In this document: piece after piece, positions 1 to 10,989 of the stretch
Position numbering within the stretch: position 1 is the first letter of the stretch
How the letters are laid out: the number at the start of each line of letters is the position of its first letter
Assembly: GCA_015680685.1 (NCBI GenBank)
Contig: MNCI01010753.1
Span: 273,498-337,497 of the forward strand
Source of the DNA: Gnetum montanum
Lineage: Eukaryota; Streptophyta; Gnetopsida; Gnetales; Gnetaceae
Reading direction: 5' to 3'
Length of the DNA stretch: 64,000 bases
The notes under the pieces: generated by a model
What the model was told of the DNA's origin: nothing
What the model saw: only the letters and a program-made list of their open reading frames with translations
Database searches by the model: none
Program-made: the position numbers and the translations under genes

Positions 1-1050
1 GTCCACTCATCCATACAACTCTATGGTCTCCTTTGGCTTGGAATTCTACAGTCCCCTTTTTTAAAGTAAACTTATTAATGAATTGGTGGCTGGGTATTTT
101 TCAAACCAAGGAGAGACTTAAAGGATGAAAAGGGTGTGACCTCAAGGGGATTCGATGCATTGGTGTTGGCCATTCTCTTGGGTGCTTGGATGCTTTTTCT
201 TAGGTTTTCTACCATTTTGACATTGTGCAAATATCAGGAAGCCAAGTGAATAAAAATAAGTCTCTGCATGGTGTGGTTCTCAAGCATAAAAATCAAAAGA
301 AAAAGAGAGAAAAAGAGAAAAAGGTGAGAATTCAAAGCACACCCCTTAGACATAATAAAGCAATATGGGCTACAAGCACTGGTTATGGCATTGCAAAGAT
401 ATGTTACCCATGCTTGAAGGTTCCCTCTAACTAAGGCCCTTTCTCACTTCCTGCTTCTCCATCTCACTCTCCTTGGGATGGTGGTCACTCTTTGTGGAAG
501 GATTCTTTTTGCCTCAAGAGGATGGATTAGCCAAGTGTATTGATGTGAGGTCACTAAATGTGATTGGTTTGAGTCTAGATTTGGGATTAGTTCTACTCAG
601 TTATCTTAACCATGAAATACACAAGGGGCTTTACACAACCTTGTTCTTGGGATTCCATTCCTTTCTCTCATCTCCAGCTTTCTTTCCATTTTCCACCTCA
701 TTGCCAGTTTTATCATCAGTCCATTTTGGGTTGATGCATTATTTTTATTTGGTAAATTCTTGTGGGTAAGTTTTTAACTCTTGCTTCCAAATGACATTCC
801 TAGAGTCTATAGAATCTTTGGTTTGTGTGTTTGTTAGGGCATAAAGGGCATGAGCCTGCTTTGGGGAGGACCCACTGGCATTTCTTTTTGGTGCAATTTT
901 TAACTTCTTTTTATTAAATATTTCCTAAAATTAATCATTTCTTGTTTCATCCCCATCCATGACATCCATTTTATTGGTGCTACCATTAATATTTTTCATC
1001 TTTCTTGTTCCTCATGTTTTTTTCGTCTTATAGCTATCGGAGGTTCGCTC

Positions 1051-1066
1051 TTAGTTGTGTGGGCCC
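1051..1066 (+). other. PPT-B site of TE1 (decayed)
   Basis: TTAGTTGTGTGGGCCC occupies the place where TE8 (52381-52396) and TE6 (30875-30889) carry a clean TTAGTCATGGGGG-like tract on their sense strand. The purine run is broken here. The identification rests on alignment of the flanking GAGGTTCGC and CCCTACACC blocks. Confidence 0.5.
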
Positions 1067-1637
1067 TTGCACAAATTTTTCAATTTTCTCCATTTTACTA
1101 CTCGCCTAACCCCTACACCTTGGGTAGTCACCAGTGATAAATCTTCAAACCAGTTTCTGCCATAACCATAACTCAACCATTGTATGTCATATTGAGGCAA
1201 GGTATCAACTGCATTGTGGATTATCTATCATTGCTCGTTTGTGACTGTGTTGTGTGTGTAGATGGTGATCATACAAATAATGGATTGGGCTTGGAGGAAG
1301 CACTCAGGATGGATTGGAATTGGAGCATTTACGAAAGGAGCAAGTTTGGTGGCATGGCTATAAGTAAATAACAGAAGGTGTGATCTTAGCATTGGTAGCA
1401 ACACACTCCATCTTCTTTCTCTCTATTTTTCTCTTCAAACTACCAAATAAAGGCTTGGATGTCATTTATGTACAGTGTTCACCACAATGGTCATGAAAAC
1501 TAATGTTGTAATATGCTTATTGATCTATTCATTGGGCATGTTGAGTCTATCATCCCATTCCATCGTCAGTTGTCAATTAGTCAATAATCCCATACCTTCC
1601 CAATATTTTGTAAGGAACTCGAGGATGAGTTTTCATT

Positions 1638-1651
1638 CAGTCATGGGGGTA
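1638..1651 (+). other. PPT-C, terminal polypurine tract of TE1
   Basis: CAGTCATGGGGGTA lies directly before the LTR start TGATGAG. This is where plus-strand DNA synthesis is primed in LTR elements. The same tract precedes the 3' LTRs of TE2, TE6 and TE8. Confidence 0.8.
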
Positions 1652-2545
1652 TGATGAGAGCAGTTACTCTAGTGGTTACTCTAGTAGTTATTCTAATTAT
1701 TAGAGTGGTTACTCTAGCAGTTACTTTAGTAGTTATTCTAATTATTAGAGAAATTACTCTAATTATTAGAGTAGTTGCTTCCAAGTCTATAAATACAGTC
1801 TCCAGGTGCACAATTGGGAAGAAGTCTTTTAGCAGTCAAGTAGCGAACTCTTGTAGTCTATTTGAAAGTTAGAGTATTTTCCAAGTGCCCATAGTAGGAG
1901 GTCTAAGTGTGGATGGATCTTTATTCAAGCATTACGTACTTGAGCACACCTTGTGTACGACAATAAAGACGAGCTCTTTGATTCATCCTTGTAGCACTTG
2001 AGATTTTTTTTCTTACACATTTTTTAATTTTATTTTCTTATGCATTTATTTTATTTTATGAATTTTACATTTCTATTATTAGCACAACGATTGATTTTGA
2101 TCGATTAAGCAAATCGTTAAATTACACAAGCACAACCACTTCGAGCATGCGTTTAATGCTTGGTAACCTAGTAACGATTAGCGTTTGGTAATCCCAGCAG
2201 TGTTGCACTAGTTCAGGATGTGTACGGCAAGTGGGAATGGATGTTGGTGTTAGGATTAGTTAGAACTTAGTTAATGAGTAGTTAAGTTAATTTAGTCACT
2301 CAGTTACCTCTCTCCTTCCCTAGTAGCATAGGACATAAAAACATAAAAGCTATAAAAGTCATATGCCTCAAGCTTACTTAACCATACAATCATGACATAT
2401 AGGTAAGCTTGGAAAGATAATAATCAACCAACCCATCCTTGTTCAACAAGGGCACATAAGCACTTAGTTCTTTGAATTCGACCAGATCTTGTGTGAAATT
2501 CTTGTATTCGTATGGTTGAGCGTAGGGGTACCTCACTGCTCATCA
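1652..2545 (+). repeat. 3' LTR of TE1
   Basis: This 894-bp LTR begins TGATGAG and ends CTCATCA, the same 7-bp inverted ends found in the other LTRs here. The U3 holds a tandem palindromic array (1660-1775), followed by TATAAATA at 1788-1795. The R/U5 part carries the blocks shared by all elements, such as GTATGGTTGAGCGTAGGGGT near the 3' end. No PBS follows, in keeping with a 3' LTR. Confidence 0.85.
1655..1795 (+). promoter_or_regulatory. U3 promoter array of the TE1 LTR
   Basis: A unit of roughly 30 bp built from GTTACTCTAGTAGTTATTCT and AATTATTAGAG is repeated about four times with variation. It contains the palindrome CTCTAATTATTAGAG, and it ends about 15 bp before TATAAATA (1788-1795). 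The array occupies the same place as the GATATC-core palindromes in TE4 and TE6 but its sequence is unrelated. Its tandem repeats create a spurious valine/isoleucine-rich ORF. Confidence 0.7.
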
Positions 2546-3454
2546 AGGTTGTAACCATATCCTTGTAGATATAACAAAAAATGGGAGTAAGAGCAACTTA
2601 AACCAGCATTGAATAAGCTTCTATGGATCCCACTGGAAAGACATGTATCCATGCCTGAAGGTTGGCGACTTCGTAGAACCCAAATAAAAAATAATAAGTG
2701 TGCCACTATAATGCTCCTCCCTTGGACAAAACACCAAGTGATGTTACTCCTCACAACTTTGATGGTCTTATGATTGTTTGCTGCTGGGATGAAATGATGT
2801 GGTGTCACTGAAATGTGGTATGGACTTGGTTTGAATCTTGGAAAGAAGGACACATGGTTATTTAACCATTAATAACACACAAGGTTTCATTATGACTAGG
2901 GTACAACACCTAATGTCCTAATTTCTACGATTCCTTTTTTGGTCCACCCATCTCAATATTTAAATATTCACAACTTGTGGTTTTGTGTAACATGGAGTAA
3001 GTATCTCAATTCAGTGGTTTTAACATGTGTGTTTTGTTTCATAGGTATGCATTGCATTCAACTCCTTTAGTGTCTATGGACATTTTAGGCGTGATTACAC
3101 AAGGGTATCATAGCCTAGAGATGGCTTTGGGGAGGACGCACTTGTGTAAATTTTGTGCTTTGTACTTGTTTAACATGACCACATCATTTTTCCCCTTTTA
3201 CGTGCTCCAATTGTTATATTTTATTGTTTCCCTTATCATGAACATACTCTGCTCCCAATTAAGCTTTCAACACCCTATTGCTTGCTCATTTTCATACTTT
3301 TAATGTTGATGACTTCACCTTATCCTACTTTTGGTGCCTCCACCTAATTTTCCACTTACCTAAACTGCAAAATATAACTTTCAACCTTCCAATCAGACCT
3401 AGAGGTTCAGTTTGCATATCCTTTGGCCCCATAAAAATTGGAATTTTTGGACCT
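2546..3454 (+). other. Non-coding part of the TE2 3' region
   Basis: This stretch aligns by eye with 18453-19395 of TE4. Shared blocks include ACATGTGTGTTTTG-like sequence near 3025 and the GCTTTGGGGAGGA block near 3125. Open frames here are not conserved between the two copies. I see no gene. Confidence 0.6.
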
Positions 3455-3500
3455 CAATGTCGTGTACTTGATGTTGGGTCTAAAAAAAAGTATACATAGT
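3455..3500 (+). promoter_or_regulatory. Possible internal promoter of TE2 ORF2
   Basis: CAATGTCGTGTACTTGATGT (3455-3474) resembles the motif AATGTCGGATACACGACGTT in TE2's own LTR U3 (about 6870-6889). A TATA-like TATACATA follows near 3491. The position corresponds to the clearer internal promoters of TE4 (19401-19470), TE3 and TE7. The copy is decayed, so this call leans on the other elements. Confidence 0.45.
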
Positions 3501-3906
3501 TGACCCTCATACAACATGAACTTTAGTTCTCTCATTTGTTACTATGGGAGTTGTTGCCATTTTTTCTTCTCGCGACTTAGAGCTCTGCACCTCCATCTTC
3601 CACTTACGATATCTAGCTTNATAGGACTTAGAATGAAAAATCATTAACAATAATTCCAAACATCCAATTTTTCCAACCCTAAGGCCTATAAACATTATTT
3701 TAAACCACATATAATGAAAAAGGAACTAGTTGCAATGGTTCGTAGAAAGAGATAGACACTTTTCAAGGGATTTTTTCTTGAAAATTTTCCTAACCTTATA
3801 ATTAGTTGCATAATGAGCTTAATAAACTAAGGTTATGAGTAAGGTACAAATTGATTAAGGATAATAAACATAACCTTGGTAACACTTGGTTTTCGCTTGA
3901 TTATAG

Positions 3907-6641
3907 ATGGCCCCAAAAAAAGGTGCTCAAGATGAGCCCTCCTAAAGAGTTGCTAAGCATCCATGTGGTGGCTGGGGCTAGTAAGGAGAACAATTGGAGC
4001 ATGTTGAACGGGAGGCCCAATTTTTTAGTATCCATCAAGAGGCCCCTGCTATTAGGTAATTGAACCAAGGGGAGGTGGTAGAAGTACTAGCTTCTAAATA
4101 GGAAACACATCTCACATTGCCCCCTGACTACCTTGTTGTCACATCAAAAAGTCCACATTGGCTTTGGTCATTATGGAAATGAACTTTGGTTTATTTGTGA
4201 AATTCACTTCTAAGGTAGTGGGGATGCAACTCAAAGCATCCCCATTGTGGTTGATCTTGTTTGATAGTGGTGAATGGTACCTAGGTGAATTTTATCAATT
4301 CTGGCACAATAAGGATGAAGGTACCATCGTCAATATCTATGTGGTGAATGTCTCTTATATAGTCAAAGATATAACTGTAGCTCTCAACCTACCTAATGAA
4401 GGGGCCAAGGTTGCTTACTTGTCCACTAGATCTAACCTTGAAATGAAGAAATTATGGCTAAAGAAGGTGTATGGAAAAGAAGATAAATCATACCATGAGA
4501 TGAACTTGGAAGAGAGAACTTACTTCAAGATTAGGACATACCACTTGTTTCCCACCAAAGGGCTCAATTGAATTTCTACCTATGTAGCTAGGGGAAGCAC
4601 CATTTTAATGGAAAATTTTTTAGTTAACCTTCCCTAGTACTACTTCATGGAAATTCAATGATAGTTCAAAGAAACAAAATCAAGGTGACTAACACTTTCA
4701 TTTCTCTATATGATCAGAAAGCTATGTAAGCACATTGGAATCTTAGGATATACCAATGATATGCTTCAGAAGGCTCAGCATGCCTCCTTTGTAGAGCTCC
4801 TTAAAATCGTAGCACCAAGAAAAGATTCTAGTGAGGAGTAAGAATTTGAAAAGGAGGTAGAATCAAGAATTGAAACATAATAGGAGCTTGAGAAATGCCT
4901 GTAAGCACAAGCTCTACCACCACTATCACAAGATTATAGACTATTGATAAGCCACCTGTAAAGAATCATTAAGTTCATCAACTAGGGGAGCATGGATGAG
5001 GCCAATCTCTTTTGGATCATGGATGACATTGTATGACCCACCGTATCAACCAATTTAACAAGGGGGAAGATGTTAATTTAGTTAGGAGGACAAGGATCCC
5101 AATGGTTGCATCAGATATCTAGGAATATTTCATCTTTTCAAGTCACATTGGAAACAAGAGAAGGCACCATAGTCATGGTGCTACAACATGAGGATGTAGC
5201 AGGTGCAGCAGAGATGATCATTGATTAGATCAAGGAATTGTTCAATGTTGCTATTGTGCCTTCAACTAATTTGGTAGGGACAAAAGATGCACAAATGTTG
5301 GTCAAAACCTCAATGACTCTTGTAGTGCATGAGGATGTACTTTATTGTTTGCTATAGATAGGTCAAGTGATGACCACTCTATTCAACATGCCCAACGATG
5401 TCACTATAGCATAGTTGGACCTCATCACTACAAAAGGGAAGTTGATCATGGTAGAAGTTAGGGTAGAGAATGCAGAAGCTAAGGTGCAAAGATTGCAAAA
5501 ATAGCTAGTTACCTTGCAAGTTGAACAATGGGATCTTGCCTGTTTCATCACACCAGATTAGCTAGAGCAATTTTGGATGAAGGAGCTTACCAAGCTAGAA
5601 AAGGACAGAGCAGTTGCAAAGCAAGAAAAGGACATGATGGTTTGAAATGTCTTTGCTATAGATGCATGAACTCATGTGTAGAAAAAGACACTAACTACCA
5701 CCCAAGGAGAGAAAAAGTAGCTTGCTATAGAGAATGCCTAGTTGGCCATAGTGGAGAAGAAAAAGAACATTTTAGAAAAGAATGTCCACCAGTTAAGAGA
5801 ACAACTAGTGAGGGTCAACTAGGATATGAGTAGATTGGCCTGAGAAAATAGAACCATTTCCATGGAGGAGGTATGCACTATTTTCTAGAAGAAAGTAATT
5901 GAAATTAGTGTGTGGCAAAATGAGGCTAGGAAACATGAGAAGTTAAAAGAACACTTTTGTGATCAAGTTGGCATGTATAAGGAAATTAATAAGAGGGAAA
6001 TCAATGGCCAAGGCCCACATCAGTTCCTTGGCAACATAAAATTCTAAATGGAAAGTCATTTTGGATAGTTATGCCATGGTCCACCAAGTAGAAGTTAAAA
6101 ATAAGGACCTACAGATAGAAGATTTGAAGGAATACATGGCCTTGGCTAATCTTAGATATGCTGACCTTGCCATGTTAATAGCAGGTGGTCCTAGAAACGA
6201 GTTGGAAAAGCAAGTGGCGACCACCTATGCACTATATGAGAAGGAGTTTGTGGATTGGAAGTATGCTTTGCAAAATTTACAAGTGGAAAACTTAGAATTA
6301 GAGGTGGTCAAAGCTAGCTACCAGGGAAAAAAGATGTAGCCTCGAACCTAGCTTGGAGATTGACAAACTATCATGAGCTAAGGGATAAAGCAAGTGCCTT
6401 TGAGAAGGAACAACAGTAGTTTGCGACATGGTACGTCAAGGAAAATCAAATATTTCTACAACTTCCATGTCCTTGGGATGTACCGGTGCTAGCACACATT
6501 AGCATAATAGCCTGGATGGTGCATGAGCCAAGAATAGAGGAGGAAAAATTGTAGGCCTTACTTAACCATTACAAATTTTAGTAGCCTAATGACAAAGAGA
6601 AGTGGCCAATGGAAGAGCTACCACCTTTGGGCACTACATGA
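3907..6641 (+). pseudogene. ORF2 of TE2: helical domain plus long coiled coil (decayed)
   Basis: The likely start is ATG at 3907 (MAPKKGAQDEPS) and the end is TGA at 6639-6641 after a PPLGTT C-terminus. Many stops and shifts interrupt it. The N-terminal part (4158-4571, 137 codons open) contains VNVSYIVKDITVALNLPNEG, and I read it as related to the 'putative plant transposon protein' domain found next to Athila-type elements. The C-terminal part (about 5430-6340) is a charged heptad-rich coiled coil, open at 6061-6339 and including LQIEDLKEYMALANLRYADL. TE4 carries a clear homologue of the C-terminal part (19640-20890). It lies between pol and the 3' LTR, the position of env-like ORFs in related plant elements. 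I see no signal peptide or membrane segment, so an envelope role is not supported. Function unknown. Confidence 0.6.
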
Positions 6642-6830
6642 GCTTTCTAATCTTGTTTTTTTTAATCTTATTTTATAATAATGTGTTCCATTTTTGTATT
6701 GCACCACTGCAACATGTCAAGAGTCAATCATTTTGTCCATTGTTTGAGTTAGTTAATAATCCCATTGCCCAATATTTTGTAAAGAACTTGTTCCTCATTG
6801 TTGTTTAACTCGAGGATGAGTTTTCATTTA

Positions 6831-6842
6831 GTCATGGGGGTA
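6831..6842 (+). other. PPT-C of TE2
   Basis: GTCATGGGGGTA lies immediately before the LTR start TGATGAG at 6843. It is preceded by the conserved CTCGAGGATGAGTTTTCAT block also seen before the TE1 LTR. Confidence 0.8.
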
Positions 6843-7712
6843 TGATGAGTTGTGATTTCATGGGTTCCAATGTCGGATACACGACGTTGGAGTCCCAACA
6901 TCATGTACCCAACATTGGGGCTAATAAGTGATGTTGGATATCCAACATCACCTCATTTGATCCTCGCTTATAAATACGACACTTGGGCTTTTAGATGGGA
7001 TATCTTAGAAAATAGTTAGTTCTTTGTTTCTTTTCTTTAAAGTTTGTTATTTCTAGTGCATGCCTACAGTGTGATGTTTATAATTGTATGACACCTTTGT
7101 TCAAGTGTGACATACTTGGACATGTTACATGACTGGCAATAAATATTGAGATTACTCCCATCATTGTAGCATCCACTTAGATTATTATTTCTTTTAATTG
7201 TTAATTATATACTACTTTCTTTAGTTAAATGTTTTCCTTTATTGCTATTTACTATTCTTGTTATTAAGCAAAATGCGTATGCCTTAACCACAAGCATTTA
7301 AGTGGAAGTACTTGGTGACCCAGAAGTGTATTGTTTGGTACACCCAGTGACATATGCTTGGCCATCCTAGAAGTAGTCTCACAAAGTCCAAGACGTATAT
7401 GGATGATTAAGGGAGGATACTCATCACACATAGGCTAGTTAGATTTTACTTTCCATTGTCCATTAGTTTAATTACTTTACCTTGTTATCATCATCAAGAG
7501 TAGCATAAAATTAGGAACAACATCATATGCCTCATTTTGGACTAAACCATATGTGAAAAGCTACCACTAGTCCAAGTGAGAAGATAGTGAACTATGATTA
7601 AAGCATAACGATCTAGATGCCAGAACTAGTCCCATCCATGGAATTTGATTAGATCATGTGTGAATGCTTGTGATTCGTATGGTTGAGCATAGGGGTACCT
7701 CCCCGCTCATCA
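6843..7712 (+). repeat. 3' LTR of TE2
   Basis: This 870-bp LTR runs from TGATGAG to CTCATCA. The U3 (6843-6966) holds palindromes, TATAAATA lies near 6970, and the R/U5 contains GGCAATAAATATTGAGATTA, which includes an AATAAA signal. No PBS follows, as expected of a 3' LTR. The next bases (CTTAT) should be the target-site duplication, but the other copy lies outside the window. Confidence 0.85.
6865..6978 (+). promoter_or_regulatory. U3 palindromes and TATA box of the TE2 LTR
   Basis: Three palindromic motifs sit in tandem: AATGTCGG..CGACGTT, CCAACATCATGTACC..AACATTGG, and a perfect 24-bp palindrome at 6928-6951 with core GATGTTGGATATCCAACATC. TATAAATA follows about 20 bp later. The design matches the GATATC arrays of TE4 and TE6 but with a different sequence. 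Confidence 0.7.
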
Positions 7713-7730
7713 CTTATCTATGTGCAATAA

Positions 7731-7746
7731 TCTCCTCCATGACTAA
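7731..7746 (-). other. PPT-B and ORF2 start region of TE3
   Basis: On the minus strand this reads AAGTTAGTCATGGAGGAGA, whose ATG (7738-7740) matches the ORF2 start position seen in TE4 (19640). Only the first few codons remain before TE2 interrupts the element. Confidence 0.6.
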
Positions 7747-7904
7747 CTTTATCACTTTGGGATTAAGAGGACTCAAAATCATGCAAATCAGAGCTATGGT
7801 GAGGAAGTTATGAAGCTTGGAAGTTTAGGCAGCAAAAGTTTAGAAAAAAAAAAAACATGAACTCACCTTGCTTTGAATTGTGAGAATGAAAAAATTTCTA
7901 ACTC

Positions 7905-7990
7905 CTTGCTTTTATATATATATTTTTATAATGATGACATTATAGCTACAATGTTGTAGGGCACACAACATCATAGATACAATGTCATTG
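7905..7990 (-). promoter_or_regulatory. Internal promoter of TE3 ORF2
   Basis: A TATATATATAAAAG-type TATA box (about 7908-7925, minus strand) lies about 175 bp upstream of the ORF2 start. Upstream of it are inverted motifs AGCTACAATGTTGTAG and ATCATAGATACAATGTCATT. TE3's own LTR U3 at 22921-22975 has AGCTACGATATTGTAG and ATCATAGATACAATATTGTA, so the internal region and the LTR carry the same motif pair. Confidence 0.65.
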
Positions 7991-9289
7991 CTAAAATTGT
8001 TTTAATTTTAAGCAATTTTTTATGAAAAAAATTGAGTCAAATGGATAGTTTGGAAAATCTAGAAGTTGTATATAGCATCTTTGATCATAGATGAAGCTTA
8101 GATTATGGACATTTGGCAGTTTAAGGTCATAAAGAAGGAATCTTTGGCAAAGAAGGTTAATTAGATGTATAGAAATAGTAGTGAGAATTGCCAAAAGTAT
8201 GATAAAATGTGAGAATTTAGGAAAGTAAACATTGATGGTTAAAGTGACTTGGAGGCACAAGATGATGTGGAATTAGTCGTTAGGTATGAGATACAAAGGT
8301 TATGCAAGTAGGTTTTTCCCAAATTAGGCTTTAGTCCTTATTGCCCTTGTATAACCATGCCTACAAGTATTTGTAGAACATACCTATCTTGCAAAACACA
8401 CATGTTAGTATCTTTAGAATGGAAAAATAACACTATATTACAAAAAACCATAGAATTATGATTATATATACCTATGAGGTGGAATGAGAATAGAAATGAT
8501 TGCAGAAATTAGAACGTGAGGTGTCTTACCATAGACATAATGAATTCTTGTGTGTGATGTATTGTTAAAGTGATCATTAGCTTTTCCATCCAAGATCCAA
8601 ACTAAGTCCATACAACTTATCATTGACACTACATTGTATCATCCTAAAGCTAGCAACCATAAGAACACCACTACTACAATAAGCATGAACACTTGACAAT
8701 GTAGTTTAAGGAAGGAGTTTATTAATAACACACTTTATTTTTAAGATTTTTGAGAAGCCATCTACCTTCAGGTATGAGTAACATGTCTTTCCAATAGGAC
8801 CCCTAGAATTATTATTTTGTGCATTTATTATATTTTTACTATGTCAACCTTACTAGAGAACTACCTTCAAGCATGGGTAACATGTCTTTCTAGTGACATG
8901 GTAAGATAGCACTTATTGTTCTTATACTTTCTTTTTTCATTAGAAATCAAGAAAATAATACAATCTTAATAATAGGATAAGGCTCATAATAGTATTCTGA
9001 GAGAATCTACAAATCCCCTTGATGTTAGATCCTTTTCATTTCCATTTGGTTCTTCACTTTTCTACCTAGGCATAATGGTCACAAGTTTATTTTAGCTTTG
9101 TTTTGAAAAGAATATCATCATGACCATGATAAGAACTTCTTATTATTTGAAATGGATGGATGGATGGATGATATGGCCTTAGTGTATATAGAATCATTCC
9201 TTCCATGATTTGATACCATAGGGTAACCTTCACATCAGTAGGACTACATCTCATTTTATCCCTTTGCACTTTATTGAAAAACTGATAAA
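7991..9289 (-). other. 3' non-coding region of TE3
   Basis: This aligns with TE7 39000-40200 and more weakly with TE8. The landmark is the conserved block near 8310-8370 corresponding to the CTTTGGGGAGGACCCAC block of the other elements. Open frames here are not shared with other copies. No gene is seen. Confidence 0.55.
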
Positions 9290-9516
9290 AATATGTACAA
9301 TGCGAATGATGAAAATCATAGAAAATGATAAAAACACAATAACATATGGTAAGAATGTAAAAATGTAGAAATAATTTAAAAGATATCAAAGAATAGAAAA
9401 TGATTAAGAAATGTCAAAAATATAGAAGAATGGAAAAGATATGGAAGAATATGAAAAAGTAGTAAGAAAAGAAAAAGATTCAGTGCCTAAGTATCACATA
9501 GGACATCCCCATGACT
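9290..9516 (-). other. PPT-A and adjacent T-rich tract of TE3
   Basis: On the minus strand, TAGTCATGGGGATG (9501-9516) follows the integrase reading frame. Next comes about 200 bp that is T-rich in the sense direction (A-rich as written), with loose repeats of AGAAAATGATAAAAA type. The same arrangement follows integrase or its deletion scar in TE6, TE7 and TE8. Confidence 0.5.
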
Positions 9517-9559
9517 ATTATATTGAAAATAGTTAGCCAGAAGATGAAATAGGTCAAAG

Positions 9560-10800
9560 ATGGTTTAGTGGACAAGGTAGAATCCCTTGAGGAGTTGGGA
9601 TGTTCATAGAATAGTTTGACTTGTTGAATATTAACTAGGATAAGTTTTTGTGGATTAGTTGGGTTATAGATCTACATGGCACTTGATTGGTATGTTGCAT
9701 GAATGATAAAAGGTCCTTCCCATTGAATTGGGAACATAGCCTTTTGTGGCACATGACTAGGATTGTAGTAGAGGACATTAATGCCTAGATGTATTGACAC
9801 TTATTGTATTCTTACTTCATGCCTACATTTGGAGTATTTCTTATGTATTTCATTACTCATTAGAGCTACAAGTCTATGTTCCTCTAGAAGATTAAGATTC
9901 ATAAGGCATTCTTTTTAAGATAAGTTTAGATCCAGATCAAGTTCACTAGCAATAGCTAAGGTTTGTCTCTTTGCTTAGATTGGTATTATGGAAAATTTTT
10001 CATAAACTAACTCATAGGATGAGTATTCTATTAGAAGTTTCCATTTGGTTCTATATGCCCATAGAGCATCATTTAACTTAGTGCTTCAGTCCTTTCAAAA
10101 TCAACTAACTATTCTGGTTAATATTCTAGTGATTTCTTGATTAGTTACTTCTAATTGACCATTTTCATGGGGATGGTATGATGTCATTAGTTTGTGGTTC
10201 ACCCCAAGTTGTTGCATTGGCTTCTTAAATGTAGCTCCTATGAAATGTGTTCCATTGTTGAATATAAGTATACATGGTACTCCAAACCTATTTACAACAT
10301 GCGTTGAAAGAATTTAGCAGTTATTTTAGCTAGGCAAGCTTTGACTATAGATGCTTCTACTCATTTTGTGCAATAATCAAATATCACTATAATATATGAT
10401 TTCTCATTGGACATTGGTGTGATGGGCCCCATAAAGTTAATTTCCCAAATGTCAAATCACTCTAATGGTTGAATCCATTATTATGGCCCTTTATTTATAG
10501 CCATTATCCCCCCATTACAGTGACATCTTTCACAATACTACATGAATTTGTGTGTGTCCTTTAATATGATAGGCCAAAAGTAGTTTGCCATCATCGGCTT
10601 CAATGATGTTTTGTGGCCTACATAGTGACCATCACATGGTCCCTCATGTGCATCTTGCAAAATTCTTTGTTGGTTCTTCTCTAGAACACACCATCTAACT
10701 AATCCATAGGTATAGATATTATAAATATTTCCATCAATTTCCATACCATGTAACTTTGTGGAGGAGTTTCTCCTTCTATTTCTTATTCCATTGAACAGGA
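9560..10800 (-). pseudogene. Integrase of TE3 (decayed)
   Basis: Integrase inserts the cDNA into the host chromosome. The zinc-binding region is recognisable as CERCHCNGG near 10515. The core begins with INFMGPITPMSNEKSYI near 10430, where the first catalytic Asp of the usual GIDFMGP is Asn. The second motif reads FNNGTHF, again Asp to Asn. The third keeps Glu in NGQLEVTNQEI. The C-terminal domain is near 9600-9760 (FPIQWEGPFIIH). The upstream 10538-10744 segment (EKNQQRILQDAHEGPCDGHY) is the HHCC-flanking part. Stops and frameshifts throughout make it inactive. Confidence 0.8.
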
Positions 10801-10989
10801 AGCTCTTGTGTATTGAGGTAAGTCATGTAGTTAGTAATTCATAACTTGTTTGTTGAGTTTATAGCCATTGTTATCTTTGTAAAAAAATTTTCGCCAAGAA
10901 ATTAGTCTAATAATGGTTCACCTTGCTCCTATAGTTCCCATCTTAGTCTTGATAGATGATATGCTACAACATTTTTTATTCCTTTTTTG

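Larger units (their letters stand above)
1..2545 (+). mobile_element. TE1: 3' end of a Ty3/gypsy element
   Basis: The left part (1-1651) is the 3' internal region and the right part (1652-2545) is the 3' LTR. Position 1 corresponds to about 31940 of TE6 on the opposite strand. Similarity continues through the block near 855-890 (CCTGCTTTGGGGAGGACCCA) and the block at 1120 (CCCTACACCTTGGGTAGTCA) to the PPT. No ORF2 is present, so this belongs to the class without ORF2 (TE1, TE6, TE8). Its 5' half lies left of the window. After 2545 the sequence changes to TE2 internal DNA, so TE1 is inserted in TE2. The expected duplication AGGTT at 2546-2550 cannot be checked because the left copy is outside. 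The ORFs at 225, 473 and 1180 are not conserved as proteins in TE6 or TE8, and I regard this part as non-coding. Confidence 0.8.
2546..7712 (+). mobile_element. TE2: 3' part of a gypsy element with ORF2
   Basis: Sequence from 2546 matches TE4 from the end of its gap (about 18453), starting near CCTTGTAGAT and AAATGGGAGTAAGAG. It continues through a 3' non-coding part, a long decayed ORF2 (3907-6641), PPT-C and an LTR (6843-7712). Its 5' half was displaced to the left of the window by the TE1 insertion. After the LTR the sequence becomes TE3 minus-strand internal DNA at the PPT-B/ORF2-start region, so TE2 sits inside TE3. A single N is present at 3620. Confidence 0.8.

Noticed and set aside
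473-769. 98-codon hydrophobic frame that could be read as a membrane protein in the env position
   Set aside because: The homologous positions in TE6 and TE8 are broken in all frames and show no amino-acid-level conservation beyond that of the DNA.
1651-1872. 73-codon frame rich in Val, Thr and Ile
   Set aside because: It is produced by the tandem palindrome array in the TE1 LTR U3 and runs through the TATA box. It has no counterpart in other elements.
2546-2560. Primer-binding site after the TE1 LTR
   Set aside because: The sequence AGGTTGTAACC does not match the tRNA-Asp complement found in the other elements and is internal TE2 sequence.
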